DNA of 64,000 nucleotides from Cellvibrio sp. KY-GH-1 (GTDB lineage Bacteria; Pseudomonadota; Gammaproteobacteria; Pseudomonadales; Cellvibrionaceae), in assembly GCF_008806975.1 (NCBI RefSeq), contig NZ_CP031728.1, forward strand, positions 5,683,501 through 5,747,500, given 5' to 3'. Numbering within the stretch: the stretch's first letter is position 1; every line of letters begins with the position of its first letter. Shown here one piece after another: positions 1 to 9,336 of this stretch. A program made the position numbers and the translations under genes. The notes beneath the pieces were generated by a model. That model made no database searches and was not told where the DNA came from. It was given only the letters and a program-made list of their open reading frames with translations.

Positions 1-293
1 CGCAGCAGGCGCGCGCTGGAAAAAGCGCGGCCATCCATAAACAGCGGAAAGTTAACGCCGATCACCGGGAAGCGATTCGCCTCTGCACCTATTAACTCGG
101 CGCTTTCATCGCTGTCCAGCCATACACCAATATCAGTGCGTGTTTGCAGTGTTTCCTTTTGGGCGAGCCAAACACTAACGGGAATAATGACCTGACCCGC
201 AGGAACTTCTGCAGCAGCGGCTTCGCCTTCTGGTTTAGCGATCAATGTCCAGGTGTTTTCGACAATCAAGCCGTCTTTAATTAGCTTTGGCAT
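1..293 (-). CDS. DUF934 family protein, 3' end outside window
   Basis: This partial gene starts at ATG 291-293 and runs off the left edge, giving about 97 residues beginning MPKLIKDGLIVENTWTLI. The family (DUF934, usually about 160 residues) is encoded directly after single-subunit sulfite reductase genes in pseudomonads and relatives and is thought to assist sulfite reduction; its biochemistry is unsettled. The start overlaps the last 17 bases of the upstream sulfite reductase gene, so translational coupling is likely. The visible part has the family's acidic, Trp-containing N-terminal half (ending FPLFMDGRAFSSARLLR). Assignment rests on that sequence and on the neighbour. Confidence 0.85.
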   Translation of the reverse strand, partial: MPKLIKDGLIVENTWTLIAKPEGEAAAAEVPAGQVIIPVSVWLAQKETLQTRTDIGVWLDSDESAELIGAEANRFPVIGVNFPLFMDGRAFSSARLL

Positions 294-1941
294 AAACTTT
301 CTCCTTGAAGGGAGCTGCGCCTATACGGCGGTAGGTATCGATAAATAATTCTTCAGCGGTGCGGTTGGCGAGATATACATCTACCAATTTCTGGATAACG
401 GTTGGCATATCTTCCGCACTGAATGATGGGCCAAGTACATCGCCCAGCGAAGCGTCGTTACTGGCGTTACCGCCTAACTGCACTTGATAAAACTCTTTAC
501 CCGCTTTATCCACGCCCAAAATACCAATGTGGCCGACATGGTGATGGCCACAGGCATTCATACAACCGGAAATATTCAGGTCGATATCGCCCAGGTCATA
601 AACATAATCCAGGTCTTCAAATTGACGTTGAATGGCTTCAGCAATTGGAATGGATTTCGCGTTAGCCAGTGAGCAGAAGTCACCGCCGGGACAGCAAATA
701 ATATCGGTAATGGTGCCGATATTGGGCGTTGCAAAACCGGCCGCTTTGGCTTTTTGCCAGAGTGTAAATAATTCAGTTTTCTTCACGTCAGCCAGCACGA
801 TATTTTGTTCATGCGTAGTGCGTGCTTCACCAAAGCTGAATTCATCAGCCAGGTTGGCGATGATTTCCAACTGGGAATCAGTAATATCGCCAGGCGCAAC
901 ACCAGTTGGTTTCAGCGATAAAGTCACCGCAGCATATCCGGGAACTTTGTGCTCGCGCACGTTGCGTTGTAGCCACTTGCCGAACGCAACGCTCTCACTC
1001 GCTTGTGCGTTTACCGCAGCTTGTGCCGCAGCATTATCAATAGTGTCGTAGGCGGGTGCAGTGAAGAAGCCTTTGGCACGCTCGATTTCATCGCGAGTTA
1101 ATTTGTTGTAGCCATCTTTCAAGTATTGCCATTCAGCTTCAACTTTTTGTGCGAAGACTTCCGGCGTCAGTGCGCGCACCAGAATTTTAATACGGGCTTT
1201 GTATTTGTTATCGCGGCGACCGTAGAGGTTGTATACGCGCAGGATAGCTTCCAGGTAAGACAATAAATCTTCTTCTGGCAAGAAATCGCGAATGGCGGAG
1301 CCAATACAAGGAGTGCGGCCCAGGCCGCCACCGACATAAACTTGAAAACCGACTTCGCCTTTTTCATTCAGCAATATTTGCAGGCCGATATCATGCACTT
1401 GCACCGCAGCGCGATCTTGTGTCGAACCTGTTACTGCAATTTTGAATTTACGTGGCAGGAAGGCAAACTCCGGGTGGAAGCTGGACCACTGGCGAATAAT
1501 TTCGCAGTAGGGGCGTGGGTCCACAATTTCATCGGGTGCTGTGCCGGCAAATTGGTCAGAGGTAGTATTGCGGATACAGTTACCGCTGGACTGGGTACCG
1601 TGCATGCCGACATCCGCAAGCTCTGAAAGAATATCAGGCACTTCGGTCAGATCTGGCCAGTTGTACTGGATGTTCTGACGGGTACTAACGTGGCAATAGC
1701 CTTTGTCGTAGTGACGGGCAATATGGGCCAGCTTACGGATTTGGGTGGAGTTAATCATGCCGTAGGGCACGTTAATTCGCAGCATGGGGGCCAGGCGTTG
1801 AACATAAAGGCCATTCTGTAAACGCAGTGGCAGGAATTGTTCGGGCGGTAATTCCCCGGCCAGAAAGCGCTCGGTTTGGCCGCGGAATTGAGCAACGCGC
1901 TGACGCAGGATGCTATTGTCGTACTCGTCGTAGATATACAT
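277..1941 (-). CDS. cysI: Assimilatory sulfite (nitrite/sulfite) reductase hemoprotein
   Basis: A 554-residue siroheme and [4Fe-4S] enzyme expected to reduce sulfite to sulfide by six electrons in cytoplasmic cysteine synthesis. Two ferredoxin-like nitrite/sulfite reductase half-domains flank siroheme-binding domains. The cluster ligands are visible near the C-terminus as CCPGGDFC (C-x5-C) around residues 416-423 and GCMNACGHHH (C-x3-C) around 458-464, a spacing typical of ferredoxin-type sulfite/nitrite reductases. Length matches the single-subunit CysI of Pseudomonas. The gene overlaps a DUF934 gene downstream, the standard arrangement for sulfite rather than nitrite assimilation. The start is ATG 1939-1941; the initial residues MYIYDEYDNSILRQRV fit the family. 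No CysB-type site is recognisable upstream. Confidence 0.92.
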   Translation of the reverse strand: MYIYDEYDNSILRQRVAQFRGQTERFLAGELPPEQFLPLRLQNGLYVQRLAPMLRINVPYGMINSTQIRKLAHIARHYDKGYCHVSTRQNIQYNWPDLTEVPDILSELADVGMHGTQSSGNCIRNTTSDQFAGTAPDEIVDPRPYCEIIRQWSSFHPEFAFLPRKFKIAVTGSTQDRAAVQVHDIGLQILLNEKGEVGFQVYVGGGLGRTPCIGSAIRDFLPEEDLLSYLEAILRVYNLYGRRDNKYKARIKILVRALTPEVFAQKVEAEWQYLKDGYNKLTRDEIERAKGFFTAPAYDTIDNAAAQAAVNAQASESVAFGKWLQRNVREHKVPGYAAVTLSLKPTGVAPGDITDSQLEIIANLADEFSFGEARTTHEQNIVLADVKKTELFTLWQKAKAAGFATPNIGTITDIICCPGGDFCSLANAKSIPIAEAIQRQFEDLDYVYDLGDIDLNISGCMNACGHHHVGHIGILGVDKAGKEFYQVQLGGNASNDASLGDVLGPSFSAEDMPTVIQKLVDVYLANRTAEELFIDTYRRIGAAPFKEKVYAKAN

Positions 1942-2195
1942 GGAGCTAGATACCTATCTATAAGAAAAAGGCCATCACGGAATGGCGCAGTAGGCTGGAA
2001 ATTAAGGCGCGCAGGATACAGGAAAAGCCGCTCTCCGGCGAGTTTTGCGCCGGCACGATAACAGTCGTCTTCGCGGATGTGAATAACCCTTTGGGCCTAA
2101 GCTTGTTCCGCAAGGTTATGATGCGCGAATTTATTGGCTTGGGGCTGGTATCATGCCCATATTGATTTTTTTTCTATCTATTAACTATTTCGCTT

Positions 2196-2861
2196 ATGCA
2201 TGCCGATATCGACCAATTATATGTACTTCCTCCTTGTACTGCGGATCTGAAAATCCTGCGGGTAGACGTGGATTTTCTTCTTATCAACAAGCCGACGCGC
2301 TTGCTCAGTGTGCCCGGTCGCCATCCGCAAAATCGCGATTCGGTGATTAGTCGTTTGGAGATGGATTACCCGTCTGCGGCCATAGTGCATCGTCTGGATT
2401 TCGATACCTCTGGCGTTATGGTGATTCCGTTGAATAAGCCGGCTTTATCGCATATCAGCAAACAGTTCCAGGCGCGCGCGGTGAGCAAGCATTATCTGGC
2501 GGTAGTTGCCGGGTTGGTGGAACAGGATGAAGGCGTTATTGATTTACCGATCGCGGCAGGTGAGGGCCCTAAATACAAAATCTGCCATGACACTGGTAAG
2601 CCCTCAGTAACAGAATTTAAGGTGTTAGAACGCGATACCAGTGCGAATACTACGCGGGTGTTACTGCATCCAATTACGGGCCGTTCACATCAATTGCGTT
2701 TGCATTTGCAGGCACTTGGGCACCCGATTCTTGGATGTGAGTTTTATGGCGGAACCTATTCGCACTCGGCAACGCGACTGTTGCTTCACGCGCGGGATTT
2801 GCAGTTCACTCATCCAACCACCGGGGAACAAGTTTTTATCGCTGCTGAAGCTGATTTTTAA
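2196..2861 (+). CDS. rluA: RluA-family pseudouridine synthase
   Basis: A 221-residue pseudouridine synthase. The catalytic motif HRLDFDTSG, about residues 68-76, contains the invariant Asp that attacks uridine C1'. The second conserved block (GRSHQLRLHLQALGHPILG) is near residues 165-183. No S4 RNA-binding domain precedes the catalytic fold and the length is close to E. coli RluA (219), which modifies 23S rRNA U746 and tRNA U32, so RluA is preferred over the longer RluC/RluD enzymes. The substrate is inferred. It is transcribed alone, divergently from cysI across about 250 bases in which no gene is visible. Confidence 0.85.
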   Translation: MHADIDQLYVLPPCTADLKILRVDVDFLLINKPTRLLSVPGRHPQNRDSVISRLEMDYPSAAIVHRLDFDTSGVMVIPLNKPALSHISKQFQARAVSKHYLAVVAGLVEQDEGVIDLPIAAGEGPKYKICHDTGKPSVTEFKVLERDTSANTTRVLLHPITGRSHQLRLHLQALGHPILGCEFYGGTYSHSATRLLLHARDLQFTHPTTGEQVFIAAEADF

Positions 2862-2931
2862 TTCAAGCCCAACCATTTTTAGATGACTATGTAAATTCCA
2901 GTTAAGGTTTTATGAGAAAGATAAAATCAGT

Positions 2932-2959
2932 TTGACAACGTTGTCTGATGCGCGAGAAT
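2932..2959 (+). promoter_or_regulatory. Promoter -35 overlapped by a LacI-type palindrome
   Basis: TTGACA at 2932-2937 is followed 16 bases later by GAGAAT (2954-2959), a plausible -10. A perfect 12-base palindrome GACAACGTTGTC (2934-2945, CG at centre) overlaps the -35 box. This is the shape of LacI-family operators controlling sugar genes in gammaproteobacteria. It lies about 60-75 bases before the start of the GH16-like lipoprotein gene, so repression without inducer is inferred. No LacI-family gene is in the window. Confidence 0.6.
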
Positions 2960-3006
2960 AGCGCCTCCAAACACAATCGCCAGAGCGATAAAGAGGGAGA
3001 AAGGCA

Positions 3007-4014
3007 ATGAATACAAAAATAATTCTGCTTACCAGCGTTGTTGCAGCAAGTATCGGTTTTACCGGCTGTGATTCGGGTGAGAAAAAATCTGATAGCGCGC
3101 AGCCGGAAACTGCCAATCCGCAGCCAGTGCAAGCTGCACCCGCGCCAGTAGCGTCGGTACCTGTTTTCTTTGACGATTTCAGTTATGCGGATGTGGTCGG
3201 CTTTTATAACAATGGCTGGAAGGTTAGAACCGAGACCGGTCACCCGGGCATAAAAGGTGCTACCTGGTCGGCCGAGGGCTTGTCGTTTCACCAGGATATT
3301 AGCGGCGCAGAGAACGGCGCAATTCGCATGAGTTCAGTGACGGGCGGTACTGGGGAAAACACTCGCCACACCCAGTTCTGCCATGCGCGCAAATATCGGG
3401 AAGGTACCTATGCCGCGCGCATATTTTTCCGCGACGAACCAAGTTATGGTCCCGACGGCGACGAAGTTATCCAAACGTTTTATGCGATCAGCCCGCTAAA
3501 AGCGCCGATGGATAAAAACTACAGCGAAACGGATTTTGAATATCTTCCTAATGGCGGCTGGGGCGAAAACACTGTGCCCGCACTGTGGACCACCAGCTGG
3601 GATACCTTTCAGTTAGAGCCCTGGACCAAGGTCAATGAATATACTCGCAAAGCGGGCAGCTATGCAGGCTGGCACACACTGGTGCTAACCGTGGCGGACA
3701 ACAAGGTTATTTATTATGTGGATGGACAATTATTTGCCGAGCATACCAGTGCGGTGTATCCGGAGGATTTTATGTCCATCAACTTTAATTTGTGGTTTAT
3801 GCCGAAAGGCGCAGATGGTTCGCAAGGCCCGGTAGATTCACCAGAGCTGCGTGAATATCAGGAAGATATTGATTGGGTATTTTTCCGCGAGGGCGTCGCC
3901 TTATCGACGGCAGAAGTTGAAGCGCTGGTTGCTGGCTATCGCAGTAATAAAGTCGCGTACCTGGATGGCGTGAAAGAGCAAAATCCACCGCTACCATCAC
4001 CTTGCGGTTTATAA
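3007..4014 (+). CDS. GH16-like glycoside hydrolase lipoprotein
   Basis: A 335-residue exported protein. It begins with a short signal peptide ending in a lipobox-like FTGC (Cys20), so membrane anchoring is likely, then a Pro/Ala/Gln-rich tether to about residue 50. The rest reads as a concanavalin-like jelly roll: EGTYAARIFF, the acidic motif E174-T-D176-F-E178, and a late strand HTLVLTVADNKVIYYVDGQLF. ExDxE matches the GH16 catalytic signature (nucleophile, helper Asp, acid/base), supporting an endo-acting beta-glycanase. The substrate cannot be read from sequence. The gene stands alone between a LacI-type operator and a strong terminator. The start is ATG 3007 after AGGGAGAAAGGCA. The lipobox is not ideal (Phe at -3). 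Confidence 0.7.
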   Translation: MNTKIILLTSVVAASIGFTGCDSGEKKSDSAQPETANPQPVQAAPAPVASVPVFFDDFSYADVVGFYNNGWKVRTETGHPGIKGATWSAEGLSFHQDISGAENGAIRMSSVTGGTGENTRHTQFCHARKYREGTYAARIFFRDEPSYGPDGDEVIQTFYAISPLKAPMDKNYSETDFEYLPNGGWGENTVPALWTTSWDTFQLEPWTKVNEYTRKAGSYAGWHTLVLTVADNKVIYYVDGQLFAEHTSAVYPEDFMSINFNLWFMPKGADGSQGPVDSPELREYQEDIDWVFFREGVALSTAEVEALVAGYRSNKVAYLDGVKEQNPPLPSPCGL

Positions 4015-4062
4015 CTACTTTGTAAATAAAAAATGAAGTAGTAAATAAGAGAAGCAGTAAAT

Positions 4063-4105
4063 AAAAAGCCCCGCGCATGGTAGTGAAAATGCGCGGGGCT
4101 TTTTT
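4063..4105. terminator. Bidirectional intrinsic terminator
   Basis: An 11-bp perfect stem, GCCCCGCGCAT (4068-4078) with ATGCGCGGGGC (4089-4099), is flanked by five A on the left and six T on the right. It can end both the GH16 lipoprotein gene (+) and actP (-), which converge here. Confidence 0.93.
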
Positions 4106-4126
4106 ATGAGCGCTTGAATGTAACGA

Positions 4127-5767
4127 TTAGTGTTCGCTAGCGTCTGCTGCACCTATGCCAGTTTGCGAGCGAACAAATTGCGCATCAAAGGCAGCTTGCT
4201 CCGCTTTGGCTGTGGCTGAATTATCCAGCAGTGAGAAAACCCAGATGCCAATAAAGGCGATGCTGATGGAAAAAATTGCCGGGTACTTGAAGGGGAATAT
4301 TGCTTCTTTATTGCCGAGAGCATCCACCCAAACGGTAGGGCCGATAAAAACCAGCACTACGGCTGTCAGCAGGCCCAATGAGCCGCCGACCACAGCCCCA
4401 CGAGTAGTGAGTTTGCGCCAATACATACTGAGTAACAAAATCGGGAAGTTCGCGCTGGCTGCAACGCAGAAGGCCAAGCCCACCATAAAGGCGACGTTTT
4501 GGTTTTCAAAAACAATTCCGAGCAGTACGGCAATAACGCCAAGGACGATAGTAGCAATCCGCGATGCACGCATTTCTTTTTCTTCGTTGCGTTCGCCTTT
4601 CAGTATCAAGGTTGCGTAGAGATCGTGAGAAATTGCGCTGGAACCTGCAAGTGTTAAACCGGAAACCACGGCGAGAATAGTGGCAAAGGCAACAGCAGAA
4701 ATAAATCCGAGCAGCATGTCGCCACCCACAGCTTGCGACAAGCGAATAGCCGCCATATTGGTGCCACCAATCAATGCGCCGTTGCTAAAATATTCCGGAT
4801 GGGCGGCGAGCAACACGATTGCACCAAAACCAATGATGAACGTAAGAATATAGAAATAGCCGATAAAACCGGTAGCGTAAAATACTGAGCGGCGCGCTTG
4901 CACGGCATCGCGCACGGTGAAGAAGCGCATCAAAATATGCGGTAGACCGGCGGTGCCAAACATCAGTGCCATCCCTAAAGAAATGGCAGATATGGGATCT
5001 GCAACCAAAGTGCCAGGGGCCATAATCGCTGTGCCTTTCGCATGCACTTTAACCGCTTCTGCAAACAGGTTTTCAAAACTGAAACCAAATTGCACCATCA
5101 CCAGTATCGCCATAAGGGTGGCGCCTGAGAGTAGTAAAATAGCTTTAATCAATTGCACCCAGGTGGTGGCGAGCATGCCACCGAAGGTGACATAAAAGGT
5201 CATGAGCACGCCGACAATCACGACAGCTACTTCATATTGCATGCCAAACAGCAATTCAATTAATTTTCCTGCGCCTACCATCTGCGCAATTAAATAAAAA
5301 ATTACCGTAACCAGCGAGCCGCTGGCTGCCAATATGCGAATCGGTTTTTGTTGTAAGCGGAAAGAGGCAACATCGGCAAAGGTATATTTACCTAAATTGC
5401 GCAACGGCTCGGCAATCAGCAACAGCACAATTGGCCAGCCGACTAAAAATCCAATGGCATAAATTAAGCCATCGAACCCTGACATATATACCAAACCGGC
5501 GATGCCAAGAAATGAAGCAGCTGACATGTAGTCACCGGCGATTGCTAACCCGTTTTGGACGCCGCCGATTCCTCCTCCGGCCGCGTAGAAATCTTTAGTT
5601 GTTTTAGTGCGTTTGGAGGCCCAGATGGTAATTCCTAATGTCAGCATCACAAAGAATATAAACATCAGGATTGCGGAACCGGGAGCCATGCTCTTAGTTT
5701 GCGCTAACGCGGGGAGACTGGTGGTTGCAATTAGCAATACCAACAGGCGAGCAAAAATAGTCATCAC
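4127..5767 (-). CDS. actP: Cation/acetate symporter ActP
   Basis: A 546-residue sodium:solute symporter (SSS family) expected to take up acetate and other short monocarboxylates with a cation. It has a cleavable-looking N-terminus (to LPALAQ, about residue 23) followed by about 13 hydrophobic segments. Family-typical stretches include [36 protein letters not shown] and the substrate-region block [18 protein letters not shown]. Length matches E. coli ActP (549). The start overlaps the stop of the upstream DUF485 gene, the conserved yjcH-actP pairing, which strongly supports acetate rather than proline or pantothenate transport. A bidirectional terminator follows. Confidence 0.93.
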   Translation of the reverse strand: MMTIFARLLVLLIATTSLPALAQTKSMAPGSAILMFIFFVMLTLGITIWASKRTKTTKDFYAAGGGIGGVQNGLAIAGDYMSAASFLGIAGLVYMSGFDGLIYAIGFLVGWPIVLLLIAEPLRNLGKYTFADVASFRLQQKPIRILAASGSLVTVIFYLIAQMVGAGKLIELLFGMQYEVAVVIVGVLMTFYVTFGGMLATTWVQLIKAILLLSGATLMAILVMVQFGFSFENLFAEAVKVHAKGTAIMAPGTLVADPISAISLGMALMFGTAGLPHILMRFFTVRDAVQARRSVFYATGFIGYFYILTFIIGFGAIVLLAAHPEYFSNGALIGGTNMAAIRLSQAVGGDMLLGFISAVAFATILAVVSGLTLAGSSAISHDLYATLILKGERNEEKEMRASRIATIVLGVIAVLLGIVFENQNVAFMVGLAFCVAASANFPILLLSMYWRKLTTRGAVVGGSLGLLTAVVLVFIGPTVWVDALGNKEAIFPFKYPAIFSISIAFIGIWVFSLLDNSATAKAEQAAFDAQFVRSQTGIGAADASEH

Positions 5768-6072
5768 TTCAGCGCCTCCGCTTTTTTAAGGATGGCCTGG
5801 TTCAGAGGCTCAAGGACGCGATTGGCGTAATAGACGTAAATGCCGGTCACCACAAAGCACAGCAGAATAATTCCCAACCCCAGCATGATACCTATAGAGG
5901 TCACGCCGTTACCGACTGGATTGCCGAGTGAGTGAGGGTTGAATGCAATAGCGAGGATAAGGACAAAATAAGCGGCAATCGTAATGATAGAGAGCGGCCA
6001 CATGATTTTCTTGCGTGCGCGGGTCAGGGCCGCGTACTCCGGCCACTGCCGGATAGTCTCAGTATGGTTCAT
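5764..6072 (-). CDS. yjcH: DUF485 inner-membrane protein (YjcH-like)
   Basis: A 102-residue membrane protein with two hydrophobic helices (about 26-47 and 60-84) preceded by the DUF485 signature [20 protein letters not shown]. It is almost always encoded just upstream of actP and is presumed to assist or modulate the acetate symporter. Here the two genes overlap by four bases (ATGA), indicating translational coupling. The operon promoter should lie in 6073-6280, where no other gene is visible. Confidence 0.9.
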   Translation of the reverse strand: MNHTETIRQWPEYAALTRARKKIMWPLSIITIAAYFVLILAIAFNPHSLGNPVGNGVTSIGIMLGLGIILLCFVVTGIYVYYANRVLEPLNQAILKKAEALK

Positions 6073-6286
6073 AGGTTTCCCTGTTCTTTATTGGGTTTTA
6101 GTGCAGGTAATATTGGGTCGTGTGTCGGGCGGCCCGCGTCTGTTGGCAGGATAGCTCCGCATTTTTTGTATTTTTAGTTATCGCTGTTGGTGCCGCGGCT
6201 TAGCGCGGTGCGGGGATTCTAGCAGCCGGACAGAGGCAACAGGAATACGTAGCGGTGTGATTTTATCGGCTTTTGTTGCGGCTGGA

Positions 6287-6883
6287 TTAGATCCAGCCTT
6301 TTTGCCGGGCAATACGTGCAGCATCGACCCGGTTAACGGCGTGTAGCTTCGCAATAGCTTCCGACAAATAATTACGCACAGTCCCTTCAGATAAACAGAG
6401 CACGGTGGCAATTTCCGCCGTGGTTTTGCCCTCTGCGGCCAGGCGCAATGCGCGACGTTCTTTGTCATTGAGTGGGTCAGATTCACCCAGTGCCATCATC
6501 GCCAATTCACCATCAATCACTCGTTTGCCATCCATTACTTTGTGGATGGCCTCAATTAATTGATCTGAAGGTGCATCTTTTAACAGGAATCCCGCTACGC
6601 CCATGTCGATGGCGCGGCGAATGTACCCAGAGCGTCCAAAGGTGGTAATGATGATGGTTTTAGTCGGCAACTTTTGTTGCAGTACCCATTGGGCCAATTC
6701 CAGGCCGGAGCGGCCCGGCATTTCAATATCGGTTAATAAAATATCGTAGCTATTTTGTTTCATGAGCAACCAGGCTCGATCGCCATCTTCTGCCTGGGTA
6801 ATTTCAAAACCGGTTTCCATTGCTAGCAAAGCAGCCAGCGCACCACGAACCATAGATTGGTCTTCGGCGAGTAAAATTTTCAT
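6287..6883 (-). CDS. NarL/DesR-type response regulator
   Basis: About 198 residues: an N-terminal receiver domain with phosphoacceptor Asp52 (ILLTDIEMPG), acidic pair E7-D8 and Lys near residue 102 (FLLKDA), then a LuxR-type helix-turn-helix (DKERRALRLAAEGKTTAEIA). It partners with the DesK-like kinase encoded immediately upstream. A GTG at 6889 would add two residues, but ATG 6883 gives the canonical MKILLAEDQ opening and is preferred. This subfamily often controls membrane-lipid or envelope stress genes; the target here is unknown. The divergent SPFH operon is an obvious candidate (inference). Confidence 0.88.
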   Translation of the reverse strand: MKILLAEDQSMVRGALAALLAMETGFEITQAEDGDRAWLLMKQNSYDILLTDIEMPGRSGLELAQWVLQQKLPTKTIIITTFGRSGYIRRAIDMGVAGFLLKDAPSDQLIEAIHKVMDGKRVIDGELAMMALGESDPLNDKERRALRLAAEGKTTAEIATVLCLSEGTVRNYLSEAIAKLHAVNRVDAARIARQKGWI

Positions 6884-6888
6884 GAACA

Positions 6889-8010
6889 CTAGGACCTTTG
6901 TTGTAGTTCGCGACTAGGCAAGGAAATAATAAATTCGCAACCTTTGTGAACGGACGATTGCATTTCACCGGCAATTGTTTGTAGCCGTTCCTGTATTCCG
7001 CGTAAACCATTGCCCGGCGTTAAGGCAGTGACTGCGCCGTTATCACGCATTTTTACCTGGATTTTATCGCAATATTTGCTGAACTCGATTTGACAGTGAT
7101 CGCCTTTGCTGTGACGTAAAATGTTGGTAGTTAGTTCGGTTAGTGCAAGGATGACTGCGGTTTCTGCACGCGGGGATAATTGCGGAATTTCGCCGTTAAG
7201 CTCAACGATGAAACCTTTTTGGCGCAAGCGCTCGCACAATTCCATTACTTCGCCCGAAAGGCCGCGATGTTTATAGCCGGATACAGTTTGACGTACAAGG
7301 CTCAAGCTATTGCGCGCAATTTGATGCAATTCAGATAGGTGCTGCTTGGCGCCGTCAAGCTTTTCCTGTGCGAGCAATTTTTCGGCAAGTTCGGCTTTTA
7401 GCGCAATGCTGGATAAGGTGTGACCCAGAATATCGTGCAAGTCGCGGGCGATGCGTTCGCGCTCGGCAATAATCGCCAGTTGCTCTACCTCTTCTCGACT
7501 TTTTTGTTGGCTGAGGCGTGAGTCGTAACGCACTCGCTCGGTGAACCCCACTATGCCAATGGTGATCAAGCCTGTGATTGCGCTGAAAGCAAAAAAGTGG
7601 AATGCATAGTCATTCAAAAAGTGCAGGGCGACGATCAGGCCTATCAACAGTCCGGTACATACTAGCCATTGTTTCGGGCGGCAAAAAAATCCCAGCAAGA
7701 AACCTATGTAACTAAAAAACGTACCGCTGCCGGGGGTTAGAGGCGTTGCTATGGCACTTAACAGGATTATGCCCAGAATAGGGCGCCAGACATTGTGTGC
7801 ACTGGTTCTTATTGCCAGTTCGTAAAGCGCGAGAAAGACGATATAGATCAGAATCAACAAGCCAAATTTCATCCTGTCATAGGGCATGTAAATCAGAGGG
7901 ATAAAATAATAGAGACTGAAAACCAGCCAGATACGGGATTTCACCGAGTTAATCGATTGTATGCACTGATTACCCAGTGTGGTGGTTTCATCGAAATGGC
8001 GGTTATTCAT
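6889..8010 (-). CDS. DesK-type sensor histidine kinase
   Basis: About 373 residues. Five or six hydrophobic helices occupy roughly residues 25-150, followed by a HisKA_3 dimerisation domain with phospho-accepting His192 in the motif RDLHDILGHTLSSIALK, and a HATPase_c domain (AVILALTELTTNILRHSKGD, then GNGLRGIQERL). This is DesK/NarX-class architecture. It ends six bases before the cognate regulator's ATG. An in-frame ATG at 8085 would extend the protein by 25 residues through a G5/C5 hairpin and lacks a ribosome site, so ATG 8010 is favoured, though neither has a strong Shine-Dalgarno. Membrane-fluidity sensing is known for DesK but not demonstrable here. Confidence 0.87.
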   Translation of the reverse strand: MNNRHFDETTTLGNQCIQSINSVKSRIWLVFSLYYFIPLIYMPYDRMKFGLLILIYIVFLALYELAIRTSAHNVWRPILGIILLSAIATPLTPGSGTFFSYIGFLLGFFCRPKQWLVCTGLLIGLIVALHFLNDYAFHFFAFSAITGLITIGIVGFTERVRYDSRLSQQKSREEVEQLAIIAERERIARDLHDILGHTLSSIALKAELAEKLLAQEKLDGAKQHLSELHQIARNSLSLVRQTVSGYKHRGLSGEVMELCERLRQKGFIVELNGEIPQLSPRAETAVILALTELTTNILRHSKGDHCQIEFSKYCDKIQVKMRDNGAVTALTPGNGLRGIQERLQTIAGEMQSSVHKGCEFIISLPSRELQQRS

Positions 8011-8061
8011 GGGGGATGACCCGCTTTCCAGTGTTAGGGGTGTGCTAATTATGAGCTTTTT

Positions 8062-8078
8062 GGGGGTGTAAGTCCCCC
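8062..8078 (-). promoter_or_regulatory. G5/C5 hairpin in the histidine-kinase leader
   Basis: GGGGG (8062-8066) and CCCCC (8074-8078) can pair around a 7-base loop. It lies about 52 bases before the preferred kinase start and may be a leader hairpin or regulator site. There is no U-tract suggesting a terminator. Confidence 0.35.
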
Positions 8079-8192
8079 TATCCATTTAACTTTTACTGGA
8101 TAGTCTCTGTGACAGGAGCGCTTTCTTCTAGCGGATAAAGTCATCAGTCTGCTGTGACAAATGTCAACGGACGGTTTACAAACTGGCAATGG

Positions 8193-8223
8193 TGATATAA
8201 ATTGATATCTAAATGATATCAAT
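8193..8223. promoter_or_regulatory. Phased TGATAT operator before the SPFH operon
   Basis: TGATAT occurs at 8193, 8203 and 8214, about one helical turn apart. The last two form a 9-bp inverted repeat, ATTGATATC (8201-8209) and GATATCAAT (8215-8223), with a 5-base spacer. It ends 21 bases before the SPFH start codon, so a regulator bound here would affect initiation. The divergent DesR-like regulator is a candidate ligand (inference). Confidence 0.55.
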
Positions 8224-8244
8224 TACGCATGCAAGGAGTTTCCC

Positions 8245-9105
8245 ATGATCCATGAAGTTGAAGCGCGTAGCGGTTCAGGTTACCTGATGTTAGCGGTCCT
8301 GCTGCTGTCGCAAGTGCTTAGTGCAGCTGCAGTATTTGTGTTGCCTGGCTTCCTCAAAATAGCCGCGATACTGATAGCGATATTGGTGTTCATTTGCTGG
8401 TTTGGCTTTTACATGGTTCATCCAAATCAGGGCAAGGTGCTGCAACTATTTGGACAGTATGCGGGAACTGATCGCAACACCGGGTTGCGTTGGGCCAACC
8501 CTCTCTACAGTAAGCGCTCCGTGAGTTTGCGTGTGCGCAATTTTGAATCGGGGCGTTTGAAAGTAAATGATGCAAATGGTAACCCGATTGAAATTGCGGC
8601 CGTGGTTGTATGGAAAGTGGTGGATACTGCTGAAGCGGTTTTTGAGGTGGATGACTATGAAAACTATGTCACTATTCAAAGTGAGGCGGCGCTACGCAAT
8701 CTGGCAACGACTTATCCCTACGAGCAGGACGCGGAAGATGAGCGTTTGTCCTTGCGCAGCGATCCCAACTCGATTGCTCAAAAATTAAAAAATGAAGTGC
8801 AGGATCGCCTGCAAAAAGCAGGTGTGGATGTGCTCGAAGCGCGCTTGAGTCATCTAGCCTACGCACCGGAGATAGCGCAGGCAATGTTGCAGCGCCAGCA
8901 AGCGAGCGCGGTATTGGCAGCGCGCAAAATTATCGTGCAAGGCGCGGTGGGTATGGTGAGCGATGCGCTGGAGCAATTAAAAGCCCAGGAAGTCGTTGAA
9001 CTCGATGCAGAGCGAAAAGCGGCAATGGTTAGTAATTTGCTAGTTGTGCTCTGCGGTGATCAGCAGGCAAAGCCGGTGATTAATACTGGCACCATTTATT
9101 CCTAA
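8245..9105 (+). CDS. SPFH/Band 7 membrane protein (stomatin/prohibitin family)
   Basis: A 286-residue protein with two close N-terminal hydrophobic segments (about 12-33 and 35-56), then a Band 7/SPFH domain from [20 protein letters not shown] to about residue 215 and an alpha-helical tail ([23 protein letters not shown]) typical of the family. SPFH proteins form membrane microdomain scaffolds or protease-regulating rings; no specific partner is visible. The gene leads a three-gene operon with a ribbon-helix-helix protein and a DUF4177 protein, a recurrent set in bacterial genomes. Ribosome site GCAAGGAG precedes ATG 8245. Confidence 0.88.
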   Translation: MIHEVEARSGSGYLMLAVLLLSQVLSAAAVFVLPGFLKIAAILIAILVFICWFGFYMVHPNQGKVLQLFGQYAGTDRNTGLRWANPLYSKRSVSLRVRNFESGRLKVNDANGNPIEIAAVVVWKVVDTAEAVFEVDDYENYVTIQSEAALRNLATTYPYEQDAEDERLSLRSDPNSIAQKLKNEVQDRLQKAGVDVLEARLSHLAYAPEIAQAMLQRQQASAVLAARKIIVQGAVGMVSDALEQLKAQEVVELDAERKAAMVSNLLVVLCGDQQAKPVINTGTIYS

Positions 9106-9117
9106 CAGGTTTCTGCT

Positions 9118-9336
9118 GTGACTAAAAAATCCTTTCCTCTACGAATTAACGAACAAGTCATCGCCGCCATGCAGCGTTGGGCAGACGATGACTTGCGCAG
9201 CTTGAATGCTCAAATCGAATTCGTATTGCGCGACGCGCTGGTAAAAAGCGGCCGGGTAAAATTAATTCAGAAAGTCGTGACGGATGTAGAAATGCAAGCA
9301 CTCGATGATGGTGATATCAATCAGGAGGAATCATGA
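9118..9336 (+). CDS. Arc-like ribbon-helix-helix protein
   Basis: A 72-residue protein starting at GTG 9118. The N-terminal strand KSFPLRINEQVIAAMQRWADDD followed by LNAQIEFVLRDALVKSG matches the Arc/MetJ-type ribbon-helix-helix fold, which binds DNA as a dimer. It sits 12 bases after the SPFH gene and overlaps the DUF4177 gene by four bases. In this context such proteins are commonly annotated as Arc family DNA-binding proteins; it may autoregulate the operon. No toxin partner is evident, so it is not called an antitoxin. Confidence 0.75.
   Translation: MTKKSFPLRINEQVIAAMQRWADDDLRSLNAQIEFVLRDALVKSGRVKLIQKVVTDVEMQALDDGDINQEES

Noticed and set aside
632..1051. 139-codon open frame on the plus strand inside cysI
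   Set aside because: It is antisense to a clearly conserved enzyme, has no ribosome site and no family resemblance.
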